A DNA stretch of 64,000 bases from Bacteroidetes bacterium MedPE-SWsnd-G2 (GTDB lineage Bacteria > Bacteroidota > Bacteroidia > Flavobacteriales > Flavobacteriaceae): positions 62,001 to 126,000 of the forward strand of contig MPDE01000001.1 in the NCBI GenBank assembly GCA_001874335.1. The letters are read 5' to 3'. Positions 44,292-52,440 of this stretch are shown here, in pieces; the stretch's first letter is position 1; each line of letters starts with the position of its first letter. The notes under the pieces were generated by a model. The model ran no database searches and had not been told where the DNA came from. It saw only the letters and a list, made by a program, of their open reading frames with translations. Both the position numbers and the translations under genes were made by a program.

Positions 44292-44321
44292 CAAATGTAT
44301 TGATTTATTTTTTTATTCAAA
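44292..44321 (-). promoter_or_regulatory. Promoter of the tRNA-tuf-secE-rpoBC cluster
   Basis: On the minus strand, TTG (44320-44318; TTTTG with the two preceding bases), 18 nt and TACATTTG (44299-44292) match TTG-N17..23-TAnnTTTG exactly. The expected start near 44286 lies inside the first arm of the hpf terminator hairpin. Confidence 0.85.
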
Positions 44322-44342
44322 ACATTTTTTGAAAAATTTTAT

Positions 44343-44645
44343 TTAGATATGAGCTCTTAATTTTTCTTTTCGTTTTTTTAGTTGACGTCCTAAAGAGGCC
44401 ACAGCCGAGTCTGCTCCTTCTTCAAAAGACTTACATTGTTTCTTAACAACAAAACTATCTCCTGGCACACTAACGCGTGCTTCAAAAATTTTGTTCTCCT
44501 TATCGCTCGTATTTTCTAATTTTAAATAAACGTCTGCATTTATGACCTTGTCATAAAACATATCTAACTTATCCATTCTCTTTTGAATAAAGTCGATTAA
44601 CTTTTTGTCTGCGTTAAAGTTTACTGATTGAGTGTTTACCTTCAT
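44343..44645 (-). CDS. hpf: Ribosome hibernation promoting factor, short form (HPF/RaiA)
   Basis: The 100-residue protein has the S30AE/HPF fold: NTQSVNFNADKKLIDFIQKR, a beta strand pair NADVYLKLENTSD, the SFVVKKQCKSFEEGAD region and a basic C-terminus (KKRKEKL). Short HPF binds at the mRNA/tRNA sites of the 30S subunit in stationary phase and stops translation. It follows xerC by 28 bp and ends at a terminator shared with the start of the tRNA operon. Confidence 0.94.
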   Translation of the reverse strand: MKVNTQSVNFNADKKLIDFIQKRMDKLDMFYDKVINADVYLKLENTSDKENKIFEARVSVPGDSFVVKKQCKSFEEGADSAVASLGRQLKKRKEKLRAHI

Positions 44646-44673
44646 ACATCTTCTATTTTTTGCAGTTAGACAA

Positions 44674-45564
44674 TTACATATTCTTACTCCGAGGGTGAGT
44701 TTTGGAATATACCTTTTTTAATTCATTAATACTGTTATGCGTATAAACTTGAGTAGCAGCTAAACTTGAATGACCCAGAAGTTCTTTAACAGCATTTAGG
44801 TTAGCACCTTGATTTAGTAGATGAGTTGCAAATGTATGCCTTATCATATGCGGACTCCTCTTCACCTTCGAAGACACTTTACTAAAATACTCATTTATAA
44901 CTCTGTAAACAAGTGTTTCGTAAATTTTAGCACCCTTTTCTGTTAAAAATAAATAGCTTTCACTTTCTGCCTTCTCGACTTCTTTTCTTTTAGCCAAATA
45001 CAGCTTAAACTCGCTTTGTATAGAGCCTATTAACGGTAGGATACGTTCTTTATTTCTTTTACCTAAAACCTTTAACGTTTTATTATCTAAATTAATGTCT
45101 GACAGTTTTAGGTTGACCAATTCAATTCTACGAATACCTGTAGCATAAAACAACTCTATTATTAACTGATTACGCAGGCCGACAAAACTATTTTCTACCG
45201 AAAACAACTTAAACAACTCATCCATCTCTGATTTAGAAAATGGCAGTTGTTGTTTTTTAGAGACTTTTAATGCCTTATGTTTGGCTAACGGATTTTCGGA
45301 GATTAATTCTAATTTAAGAAGAAACCTATAATAAGCTCTTAAAGAAGACACCTTTCTATTAATACTTCGATTTGAAATTTTCTGCTCAGACAAATTAACT
45401 ATCCAAGTTCTTATTTGAGTGTAAGTTACTTCATTAATACTCTCCTGCTCAAATTGAGCTGCATTGAATTTTTGAAACTCACGAATATCCCCCTCATACG
45501 CCTTTACAGTTAACGGCGAATAATTTTTTTCTTGGATGAGATATTCTATAAACGAGTTTATCAC
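44674..45564 (-). CDS. xerC: Tyrosine recombinase XerC-like
   Basis: The 296-residue protein has an N-terminal SAM-like core-binding domain (1-100) and a C-terminal catalytic domain with Arg145 (TGIRRIEL), Lys169 (LGKRNKER), His239 and Arg242 (HMIRH), His265 (LGHSS) and nucleophile Tyr274 (QVYTH). Xer recombinases resolve chromosome dimers at dif. The start codon is GTG (45564). It is a chromosomal housekeeping gene, with no attachment site or phage gene around. Whether it is XerC or XerD cannot be decided from sequence alone. Confidence 0.9.
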   Translation of the reverse strand: MINSFIEYLIQEKNYSPLTVKAYEGDIREFQKFNAAQFEQESINEVTYTQIRTWIVNLSEQKISNRSINRKVSSLRAYYRFLLKLELISENPLAKHKALKVSKKQQLPFSKSEMDELFKLFSVENSFVGLRNQLIIELFYATGIRRIELVNLKLSDINLDNKTLKVLGKRNKERILPLIGSIQSEFKLYLAKRKEVEKAESESYLFLTEKGAKIYETLVYRVINEYFSKVSSKVKRSPHMIRHTFATHLLNQGANLNAVKELLGHSSLAATQVYTHNSINELKKVYSKTHPRSKNM

Positions 45565-45583
45565 GTATAATTACAACATTAAT

Positions 45584-45600
45584 GTACATTTTAAATGTAC
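45584..45600 (-). promoter_or_regulatory. Palindrome over a putative xerC -7 box
   Basis: GTACATTT and AAATGTAC flank a single T, giving a 17-bp perfect palindrome 20 bp before the xerC start. TACATTTA (minus strand, 45599-45592) inside it resembles the TAnnTTTG -7 box, so a bound dimer could block initiation. No matching TTG is spaced correctly. Confidence 0.45.
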
Positions 45601-45621
45601 TAAGATCATTTGAATTACAGC

Positions 45622-45652
45622 AAAAAAAAATCCTGCAATGCAGGATTTTTTA
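45622..45652 (-). terminator. Intrinsic terminator of rpsU
   Basis: A stem ATCCTGC/GCAGGAT extended by A/T pairs, with a 3-nt loop and nine As on the plus strand (a T run on the minus strand), lies 20 bp past the rpsU stop. Confidence 0.88.
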
Positions 45653-45671
45653 AATTTTATGAGGTGAAGAA

Positions 45672-45866
45672 TTAAATTTCTTCTTGATCTCTTAAATTCT
45701 GGATGTATTGTGCTTTTTGTATTTGAGCACGACGTACTACAGAAGGCTTTGTAAACTGCTTACGACTCTGTAACTGACGTTTCGTTCCAGTTTTATCAAA
45801 TTTTCTCTTAAAACGCTTAAGCGCTCTATCTATATTTTCTCCTTCTTTTATTGGTATAATTAACAT
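45672..45866 (-). CDS. rpsU: 30S ribosomal protein bS21
   Basis: The 64-residue basic protein matches bS21 throughout (IPIKEGENIDRALKRFKRKFDKTG split in two parts, then RKQFTKPSVVRR). Tyr54 is present, the residue reported in Flavobacterium johnsoniae to contact the 16S 3' end. The start at 45866 is fixed by the Shine-Dalgarno AGGAGGT; a longer frame runs to 45932 but has no such signal. In this phylum bS21 helps hide the anti-Shine-Dalgarno sequence, so a strong Shine-Dalgarno before rpsU itself fits autoregulation by bS21 level. It has its own promoter and terminator. Confidence 0.96.
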   Translation of the reverse strand: MLIIPIKEGENIDRALKRFKRKFDKTGTKRQLQSRKQFTKPSVVRRAQIQKAQYIQNLRDQEEI

Positions 45867-45874
45867 AGTTCTTA

Positions 45875-45881
45875 ACCTCCT
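45875..45881 (-). promoter_or_regulatory. Strong Shine-Dalgarno of rpsU
   Basis: AGGAGGT on the minus strand, 8 nt before the ATG, is a full match to the anti-Shine-Dalgarno of 16S rRNA. I did not notice a comparable site before the other genes checked. Confidence 0.9.
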
Positions 45882-45902
45882 CTCTTTTAGATTTTCAGGC
45901 TG

Positions 45903-45932
45903 CAAATATAAAAAGTAATATTCATTCTGCAA
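45903..45932 (-). promoter_or_regulatory. Promoter of rpsU
   Basis: On the minus strand TTG (45932-45930), exactly 19 nt and TATATTTG (45910-45903) match the consensus perfectly. The expected leader is about 30 nt and contains the Shine-Dalgarno. Confidence 0.85.
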
Positions 45933-45994
45933 TTATTTATTACTTTTTATTTCATATTATTTATCAGAGTTTAAACTCTATTATATAATGATAA

Positions 45995-47161
45995 CTAAGT
46001 TGCAGGTTTATATTCTTTCTTATCGATAACCATTTTCGCAATAATCTCTCTCAAAATTTCTGAGGTTCCTCCACCAATAGGTCCTAACCTACTATCTCTT
46101 AAAAGTCTTGCCATAGGGTAATCTTCCATATAACCATAACCTCCTAAAAACTGTAAACACTGATAAATAACTTCATCAGCCATTTTAGTAGATTTTAATT
46201 TAGACATCGTAGCTTCTTTCACCACATACTCGCCTCTATTAAGTCTATATGCCACAGAGTAATTAAACTCCTTACAGATTTCCATATCTGCGTATAAATC
46301 GGCCACTTTATGCCTTAAAGCTTGAAATTTATTAATGGTTTTCCCAAACGCTGTACGTTCTGACATATATTGTAAAGCAGATTCTAAGGCATATTCTGCT
46401 CTGGCATGAGCATTGATTCCCATTATTAATCGCTCCAAAGCAAAATGTTGCATGATATATGGGAAGCCTTTACCTTCTTCACCCATTAAGTTTGAAGCCG
46501 GAATAACAACATTATCAAAAGCAATCTCGGCAGTATCTGATGCTCTCCATCCAAGCTTATCTAATTTTGTTGAAGTAATACCAGGTGTGTCTCTGTCCAT
46601 TACAAAAATACTAATCCCTTTATTTCCGTCTTCTGGCTTTGTTTTGGCCGCAACAACTAAATAGTCACTATACACACCGTTTGTTATAAATGTTTTTGAT
46701 CCATTTAAAACATAAGTATCACCATCTTTAACAGCTGTTGTGCGCATACCAGCTACATCACTACCACCAAAAGGTTCTGTAATACATAGGCAACCGATTA
46801 AATCGCCAGAAATACTTCCGCTTAAATACTTAGATTTTATGGCGTCATCACCTTCTTTATTAAGGTGGGTCATTGCAAGGTAAATGTGAGCCCAAATTGC
46901 TGCTGCAAAACCAGCTGAATTTACTTTTTGTAACTCTTCTAATAATATAACGGTATAAAATAAATCTAAATTTAATCCACCGTATTCTTCAGGGTAAGCT
47001 AAACCAAAGAATCCCATATCGCCAAATTTCTTCCAAATAAAGCGATCTATAGTTCCTGTTTTTTCCCACTTATCAATATGTGGTACTACTTCCTTTTTTA
47101 AAAAATCTTGTAAACTCTCTCTAAAAAGTTGATGCTCTTCAGTGAAGTACATACTATTCAT
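45995..47161 (-). CDS. Acyl-CoA dehydrogenase (long-chain/isovaleryl-type active site)
   Basis: The 388-residue flavoenzyme oxidises acyl-CoA to enoyl-CoA. N-terminal helical domain, FAD-binding CITEPFGGSDVAG near residue 125 and NGSKTFITNG near 153 are typical. The usual late catalytic Glu (in x-Y-E-G-T) is missing, since the motif reads GPIGGGTSE. Instead Glu243 lies in FALERLIMG, the position used by isovaleryl- and long-chain-type enzymes, so it should still be active. The chain-length preference is inferred, not proven. It follows the ComEA-like gene by 21 bp. Confidence 0.9.
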   Translation of the reverse strand: MNSMYFTEEHQLFRESLQDFLKKEVVPHIDKWEKTGTIDRFIWKKFGDMGFFGLAYPEEYGGLNLDLFYTVILLEELQKVNSAGFAAAIWAHIYLAMTHLNKEGDDAIKSKYLSGSISGDLIGCLCITEPFGGSDVAGMRTTAVKDGDTYVLNGSKTFITNGVYSDYLVVAAKTKPEDGNKGISIFVMDRDTPGITSTKLDKLGWRASDTAEIAFDNVVIPASNLMGEEGKGFPYIMQHFALERLIMGINAHARAEYALESALQYMSERTAFGKTINKFQALRHKVADLYADMEICKEFNYSVAYRLNRGEYVVKEATMSKLKSTKMADEVIYQCLQFLGGYGYMEDYPMARLLRDSRLGPIGGGTSEILREIIAKMVIDKKEYKPAT

Positions 47162-47182
47162 ATATGCTTGTTTTTTATTGTT

Positions 47183-48058
47183 TTAATAAGTTTTCAAATA
47201 TAGTTTAATTATCTCTAACTTATTCTGAGGAATACCTTTAACTTTAGTTAATTCATCAAGACTTTTAAAACCCTCTCTCAATGTTCTTTCCTCTATCAAA
47301 TAATGAACATTTTCGTAATCCAAATACTTAATATTCACAAGCTCATCTGCCGTTGCAATATTCACATTTAATGTCTCAACAAACCTTGGTGTTTTTACGG
47401 TAAACCTATGCATTACTTTTTCAATAACTTCTGGTCTCAAACCATACACTTCTTGTAATTCAACGTCGGCATGAAATCCTCCTTCAAAATTTGAACGATA
47501 ATCTAAAATCCGCTTCGACAAGGCCTCCCCTATTCCTCTAATCTTTTTCAACTGCGCAGCAGTAGCGACATTCAAATCTATTTTCTCCTCAAAAGGTTTA
47601 GGCAGCGTATCATAATAGTTCTTTTTTGTATAAACCTGTTTATTGGTGACCCATTCAGGGAATTTAAAAAAGGGAGAGATACTATCCATAAAGGCTTTTG
47701 ACACGCCTGTTACCTCTTGAAATTGCTTTGTAGAATTAATCCATTTATTCTGGTTTCTAAACGCTAATAGTTTATCGATCTCATCTGTACTCATCCCCAA
47801 TTTATATCCTTTATAATCGGTAATATAATTGGGATTAAACGGATACAGCTTTGGTTGTTGATTTAGTTCTGCTATTTTCTTTAAAGAATCATACTCTCTT
47901 AAAAGATTAGCATCCACTACTTCAATATCATTTTCACCCATCACGCTTTCTCTCATTAGAACATATAAGACTTGTAGACTTGCGATGAGTATAACCAATA
48001 AAAAAATCCCATTTCGTTGTTTTGGTGTAAACTCGAAATGGGATTTAAAAAATTTCAT
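47183..48058 (-). CDS. Helix-hairpin-helix (ComEA-like) protein
   Basis: The 291-residue protein has one N-terminal transmembrane segment (about 17-35). Several HhH units follow: LGMSTDEIDKLLAFRN near residue 86, ATAAQLKKIRGIGEALSKRI near 170 and ADELVNIKYLDYENVHYL near 247. Such HhH repeats bind DNA backbone. In ComEA they hold DNA in the periplasm for uptake, but this repeat set, longer than ComEA, is common in Bacteroidota without a proven role in competence. It lies 6 bp after the AGCS symporter gene. Confidence 0.82.
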   Translation of the reverse strand: MKFFKSHFEFTPKQRNGIFLLVILIASLQVLYVLMRESVMGENDIEVVDANLLREYDSLKKIAELNQQPKLYPFNPNYITDYKGYKLGMSTDEIDKLLAFRNQNKWINSTKQFQEVTGVSKAFMDSISPFFKFPEWVTNKQVYTKKNYYDTLPKPFEEKIDLNVATAAQLKKIRGIGEALSKRILDYRSNFEGGFHADVELQEVYGLRPEVIEKVMHRFTVKTPRFVETLNVNIATADELVNIKYLDYENVHYLIEERTLREGFKSLDELTKVKGIPQNKLEIIKLYLKTY

Positions 48059-48064
48059 ATTGTA

Positions 48065-49654
48065 TTATGCCTTTTTAGCTTTTATTGCATTCATAAATTT
48101 AACAACTTCCTCCTTAACTTTCGGGAATAAGAAATATAATCCGATAACATTAGGAATAGACATTGCAAAAATCATTGCATCTGAGAAGTCTGTTACAGCT
48201 CCTAAACTTGCAGCTGAACCAACGATTATGAATAGACAGAAAATTATTTTAAACGTGTAATCTGATGCTTTTGATCTTCCAAATAAAAACATCCAAGATT
48301 GTAATCCGTAATATGACCATGATAACATCGTTGAAAATGCAAACATTACTACTGCAATAGTTAATACATAAGGGAACCAAGGTAAGGCAGAAGCAAATGC
48401 TTTAGATGTTGCAAGGACACCATCTGGTGCAGCAACACCATAAGTCATGATACTACCATCTACATTTGTAATTATAATAACCAGGGCCGTCATTGTACAA
48501 ACAACCACTGTATCAATAAATGGCTCTAACAATGCTACTAAACCTTCAGAAGCAGGATATTTTGTTTTCACAGCTGAATGTGCAATTGCTGCAGAACCGA
48601 CACCCGCTTCATTTGAAAACGCTGCTCTTTGAAAACCTACAATAAGTACGCCTAAGATTCCACCAGTAATACCTTTAGCATTAAATGCGCCGTCAAATAT
48701 TTGACCAAATGCATAGCCAACACTTCCAACGTTCATTCCTATAATTATTAAAGCAGCCACAAAATAGATTCCAACCATAAATGGTACAATCTTTTCAGTG
48801 ATGCTTCCAATTCTTTTTATTCCACCTATAATTACAATAGCAACAACAATTGCCATTACTATTCCAAATACTAAACCTGCCGAAGTAGATTCTGCACCAA
48901 TCATAGTATTAAATTGTTGTGCTGCTTGATTAGCTTGGAACATATTACCACCTCCAAAAGAACCACCAATACACATCACAGCAAATACAACTGCTAATAT
49001 TTTACCTAATTTCGTTTGACCAACATCAGCTAAACCTTTTTTAAGGTAATACATCGGCCCACCGTAAATAGTACCATCTTCACCTACATCTCTATATTTT
49101 ACACCCAATGTACACTCAACAAACTTTGAAGACATCCCAAGTAATCCAGCTACAATCATCCAAAATGTAGCTCCAGGACCTCCTAATGATATTGCGATAG
49201 CTACACCTGCAATGTTTCCTAAACCAACAGTTCCAGATAAAGCTGCAGTCAAGGCTTGAAAGTGAGATACCTCTCCCTCATGATCCTCAACTCTTATGGT
49301 TTCAATTGCATCTCCTCCAGGAGTTGGATCTCCTGCCATTGGCTCTGCAGTAACATGATCTATATCATCATACTTTCCTCTTACAATATTAATTGAAATC
49401 GGGAACATTCTAATATTCGCAAATTTGAAAACAATTGTAAATACTAAACCTGCAACTAATAACCAGATAATAACTAACGGCATTGAAACGCCTTCGGACA
49501 AATTTACTGCATAGAAAATAAAGGATGACCAAGCTTTTGAAATAGGTGTAAACCACTCGTTTACTTTTTCATCTAGTCCCTTTTCTGCAGCTTCTTGAGC
49601 GAAGGTTGCTAATGGTAAAATTAATGTAAGAATTGATAGAAGATACTTCTTCAT
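48065..49654 (-). CDS. Alanine/sodium symporter (AGCS family)
   Basis: The 529-residue protein has about 11 transmembrane helices plus a cleavable-looking N-terminal segment (MKKYLLSILTLILPLATFA). AGCS signatures are the LSGTVGLGNIAGVAIA stretch near residue 138 and GGPMYYLKKG near 197. AGCS proteins import alanine or glycine with Na+. The gene is followed after 6 bp by the HhH-protein gene and is preceded by a 109-bp gap. Confidence 0.92.
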   Translation of the reverse strand: MKKYLLSILTLILPLATFAQEAAEKGLDEKVNEWFTPISKAWSSFIFYAVNLSEGVSMPLVIIWLLVAGLVFTIVFKFANIRMFPISINIVRGKYDDIDHVTAEPMAGDPTPGGDAIETIRVEDHEGEVSHFQALTAALSGTVGLGNIAGVAIAISLGGPGATFWMIVAGLLGMSSKFVECTLGVKYRDVGEDGTIYGGPMYYLKKGLADVGQTKLGKILAVVFAVMCIGGSFGGGNMFQANQAAQQFNTMIGAESTSAGLVFGIVMAIVVAIVIIGGIKRIGSITEKIVPFMVGIYFVAALIIIGMNVGSVGYAFGQIFDGAFNAKGITGGILGVLIVGFQRAAFSNEAGVGSAAIAHSAVKTKYPASEGLVALLEPFIDTVVVCTMTALVIIITNVDGSIMTYGVAAPDGVLATSKAFASALPWFPYVLTIAVVMFAFSTMLSWSYYGLQSWMFLFGRSKASDYTFKIIFCLFIIVGSAASLGAVTDFSDAMIFAMSIPNVIGLYFLFPKVKEEVVKFMNAIKAKKA

Positions 49655-49763
49655 AGTTCGATTTTAATTAGTTAGTTATTGTGAAAAAATTTTCCAGCCG
49701 ACAAGATGGTAAAAAAAAATGGTTTTTTAAAACATCGGTTGTTAAAAAGTAAGCAGAAAACCC

Positions 49764-50780
49764 TTATAAATTGTAGGTAGAATTAAGCTTTTGAATTTGT
49801 TCTGGCCGTCCTAAAACTATAATTTTTGACTCTGGCATTAATTCTTGGTCTGCACTTGGATTTACCACATAAAACCCTTTTTCATCCTTATACCCAATCA
49901 CATTGCAGCCAGTTTTTCGTCTTAAGTCAAGATCTTTAATCGTTTTAATCTGAGAGGTATCATATAGTTTTTCAACCGCAATTTCCTCAATATTAGTCGT
50001 TGAGTCTCCTACAATTGAAAGGTTGTCAATAAATTCTAACAAATCTGGCACTACGACAAGTGAAGCCATATGATCTCCTCCAATTTTATCTGGTAGTATT
50101 ACATTATTCGCTCCCGCCAACTTCAATTTATTGTATGAGGTTTCTTCGGAAGCCCTGCTAATAATATTTAATTTTGAATTGATTTGTCTTGCCGATAATA
50201 CCACAAACAAATTATTGGCATCATTTGGTAAGGCAGAAATTAGCGTATTCGCTCTGTTCACTCCAGCCTGAATTAACACTTCATCTTCATTAGCATTTCC
50301 CAAAACAAAAGGAACCATAGCACTTTGAAACTTATCTACTATTTCTTTGTTCTGCTCTATTACGACAAAAGGTTTTTGGTAAGCAATTAATTTTTTTGCT
50401 GCTTGTTTACCATTACGCCCGTAACCACAAATAATGATATGAGATTTAAAACTGTCAATTTTCTTTTGCATTTTCTTTTTATTGAGTTCCTCAAAATTGT
50501 TTTTACTAATAATATACTCTGTTATTACTGTAATGGCATAACCGAGAATAATGACACTGGCCAATATTAAAAATACAGTAAATATTTTTGAATTATCATC
50601 AAGAGGCTGAACTTCTCCAAACCCAACTGTCGTAATTGTTATAACAGTCATATAAAGTGCATCTACCCAGCTGTAATCAGATAATACACGAAAACCTAAG
50701 ACACCAATAACCACCAATCCTGACAACAAGTATAAGGCTGTATAAACTTTAGATTTAAAAAAGGCGACTACAAGATTCAT
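49764..50780 (-). CDS. Potassium channel with RCK/TrkA domain
   Basis: The 338-residue protein has two transmembrane helices around the K+ selectivity filter TVGFG (residues 51-55), a TrkA-N Rossmann domain beginning IIICGYGRNGKQ (115-126) and a TrkA-C domain ending in KIIVLG. The architecture is that of MthK-like ligand-gated K+ channels. It lies 3 bp downstream of the PspC gene. Confidence 0.92.
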   Translation of the reverse strand: MNLVVAFFKSKVYTALYLLSGLVVIGVLGFRVLSDYSWVDALYMTVITITTVGFGEVQPLDDNSKIFTVFLILASVIILGYAITVITEYIISKNNFEELNKKKMQKKIDSFKSHIIICGYGRNGKQAAKKLIAYQKPFVVIEQNKEIVDKFQSAMVPFVLGNANEDEVLIQAGVNRANTLISALPNDANNLFVVLSARQINSKLNIISRASEETSYNKLKLAGANNVILPDKIGGDHMASLVVVPDLLEFIDNLSIVGDSTTNIEEIAVEKLYDTSQIKTIKDLDLRRKTGCNVIGYKDEKGFYVVNPSADQELMPESKIIVLGRPEQIQKLNSTYNL

Positions 50781-50783
50781 AGA

Positions 50784-51011
50784 TTATAAATCGAAAACAG
50801 AATTTCTTTTAGCAAATAACAAATCTTTTATTTTAATCCAAAATGCTAAAAACAAGTACAATGCAAAACCAAACCCCAATGTAACAAAGGTTAAGTATAT
50901 AAATGAAGTTCTTACCACTTTGGTTCTGATCCCAAAACGTTCAGCAATTCGCTGACAAACGTAATACCCGTGTTTTTGAAAAAATAATAAAGGCTTGTAG
51001 AAAAAGTTCAT
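50784..51011 (-). CDS. Small PspC-domain membrane protein
   Basis: The protein has 75 residues from the ATG at 51011 (an upstream in-frame start would add five residues). It carries one hydrophobic segment (about 37-55) preceded by GYYVCQRIAERFGIRTKVVR, the PspC signature V-x-x-G-(V/I)-(A/R)-x-x-(F/Y)-x(2-3)-R-x-(I/V)-R. PspC-like proteins sense envelope stress in other systems. Here it sits in a tight operon between DUF2851 (16 bp) and the K+ channel (3 bp). Confidence 0.8.
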   Translation of the reverse strand: MNFFYKPLLFFQKHGYYVCQRIAERFGIRTKVVRTSFIYLTFVTLGFGFALYLFLAFWIKIKDLLFAKRNSVFDL

Positions 51012-51027
51012 AGCGCAATTTAACAAA

Positions 51028-52299
51028 TTAATTACTTATTAACGAGCTGCCAACCTCACATTGCAAACATTTATTTTTATCACAATAATTAGTTTTTAAT
51101 TGAATTAACGCTTGTGACTGAACAGCCGATTCACAGTCTAGTTTTAAACGAACAAAACCTTTTACAATACTATTAGATTCTGGTTTAACAGATCTTGACA
51201 ATTGCAAAATATTAGCATCCCAATTATAAGTATGCCTTTTAGCATAACTAAATTGCAATGGTATAATGGTATTGATTACTAATAAATCAATAAATGACTT
51301 TGATAATTTTCGATTTGACGATTTAGTTTGTGATTGAAACGAATAATGAGTTTTCCAAAAATTTGAAACTCCAACATCAAACACCTTATAAATATTATCT
51401 ACCGATTTTAAATCAATTAAATTAGAAAACAGATTATGATGTGTGTTATATAAAACTGAAAGTTGTGATAATCGTATTGTTGGAAAATTTGGCGGTCGAA
51501 GTCTAAAATAAACTGGCGATACAACATGTGAGTTATTCAATTGAAACTTATGAGATAAATACTCATAATTGGATTTTAAAGATTTATAATATTCAGATTC
51601 AAACGGTTTCACCAACAATTTTGATTGACCAAAAAACAAAGCTTCTAAATCTTCTTGCTTAGCAGCCACTTTTCTAATCACAGCAAAAGGAATTGACTTA
51701 GCCATACTTGCAAATGCTTCTCCATTCACTTTTAAACCAAAATTCTTTGAAAGCAAATAAAACATTACCCATTCCCAATCTGAGTTAGATTGCTCTAATA
51801 ACAAATCTATTACTTCGGTTTTATTCATGAGCCGTTCAAAATATAACCTGTCCAACCAATTATCAATAACAAATTGTGGTACATCACCTAATCGGCTTTC
51901 ACAATTTATCCATTTGTTTTGCTTAGAAAACAAATCGAAATACCTGAGTTGAACATCTAAAGCAACAACAGGTTTTAATTCCGTGGTAGGAATAACGGTT
52001 CCGTTGGTTCTTTTAACTTCACTATCATACTCCCAAACTACATGTAAAATTGTTGTGTCGTAATAAACATCACTATCATGGCCGTGAACATACCAATCTG
52101 AAGATTTTAAGTGCAGCTCCACATTACCTGCCCATTCTTGATTGCCAATTTTTAGTTTAGCATTAAAAAAATCTGGGCCAGCATTTTTGTTGTGTTCACC
52201 AACATTAGCAATTTCAATAGGCTCACCATCTACCGTTTTAAGATGTAAAACGTCAAACTTTTTAAACTGCCATAAATAATGTATAAAATCTTCTTTCAT
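51028..52299 (-). CDS. DUF2851 family protein
   Basis: The 423-residue cytosolic protein matches the DUF2851 family: N-terminal LHYLWQFKKFD-like start, NAGPDFFNAKLKIG (N-A-G-P-D-F), GNVELHLKSSDWY near residue 58 and W-x-x-L-x-x-(R/Y)-F late motifs. The conserved D-x-x-x-(A/V)-K...E-x-H pattern resembles a nuclease-like active site, but no function is established. It opens the operon with PspC and the K+ channel. Confidence 0.85.
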   Translation of the reverse strand: MKEDFIHYLWQFKKFDVLHLKTVDGEPIEIANVGEHNKNAGPDFFNAKLKIGNQEWAGNVELHLKSSDWYVHGHDSDVYYDTTILHVVWEYDSEVKRTNGTVIPTTELKPVVALDVQLRYFDLFSKQNKWINCESRLGDVPQFVIDNWLDRLYFERLMNKTEVIDLLLEQSNSDWEWVMFYLLSKNFGLKVNGEAFASMAKSIPFAVIRKVAAKQEDLEALFFGQSKLLVKPFESEYYKSLKSNYEYLSHKFQLNNSHVVSPVYFRLRPPNFPTIRLSQLSVLYNTHHNLFSNLIDLKSVDNIYKVFDVGVSNFWKTHYSFQSQTKSSNRKLSKSFIDLLVINTIIPLQFSYAKRHTYNWDANILQLSRSVKPESNSIVKGFVRLKLDCESAVQSQALIQLKTNYCDKNKCLQCEVGSSLISN

Positions 52300-52402
52300 A
52301 ATTTCTTAAATCTACGATAAAATTCTTACACACAAACATTTTAAATAAAACCAATAATCAACTGTAAATCAAAGCTTTATTTACAATAAATTCACCTTAA
52401 TC

Positions 52403-52435
52403 TTGATGAATATTAAATATAATCATGTAACTTTA
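52403..52435 (+). promoter_or_regulatory. Putative promoter of the MRJP-like gene
   Basis: TTG (52403-52405), a 22-nt spacer and TAACTTTA (52428-52435, one mismatch) precede the ATG by 5 bp, which would give a very short or absent leader. Confidence 0.4.
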
Positions 52436-52440
52436 GCTAC

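Noticed and set aside
44674-45564. Integrase of a mobile island
   Set aside because: The neighbours are core genes (hpf, rpsU), there are no direct repeats at the adjacent tRNAs and no cargo, and size and motifs fit Xer.
45866-45932. Longer N-terminus of bS21
   Set aside because: It covers the promoter and the Shine-Dalgarno; the downstream ATG gives the normal 64 residues.
45995-47161. Inactive acyl-CoA dehydrogenase due to the missing late Glu
   Set aside because: Glu243 in the alternative isovaleryl/long-chain-type position can act as catalytic base.
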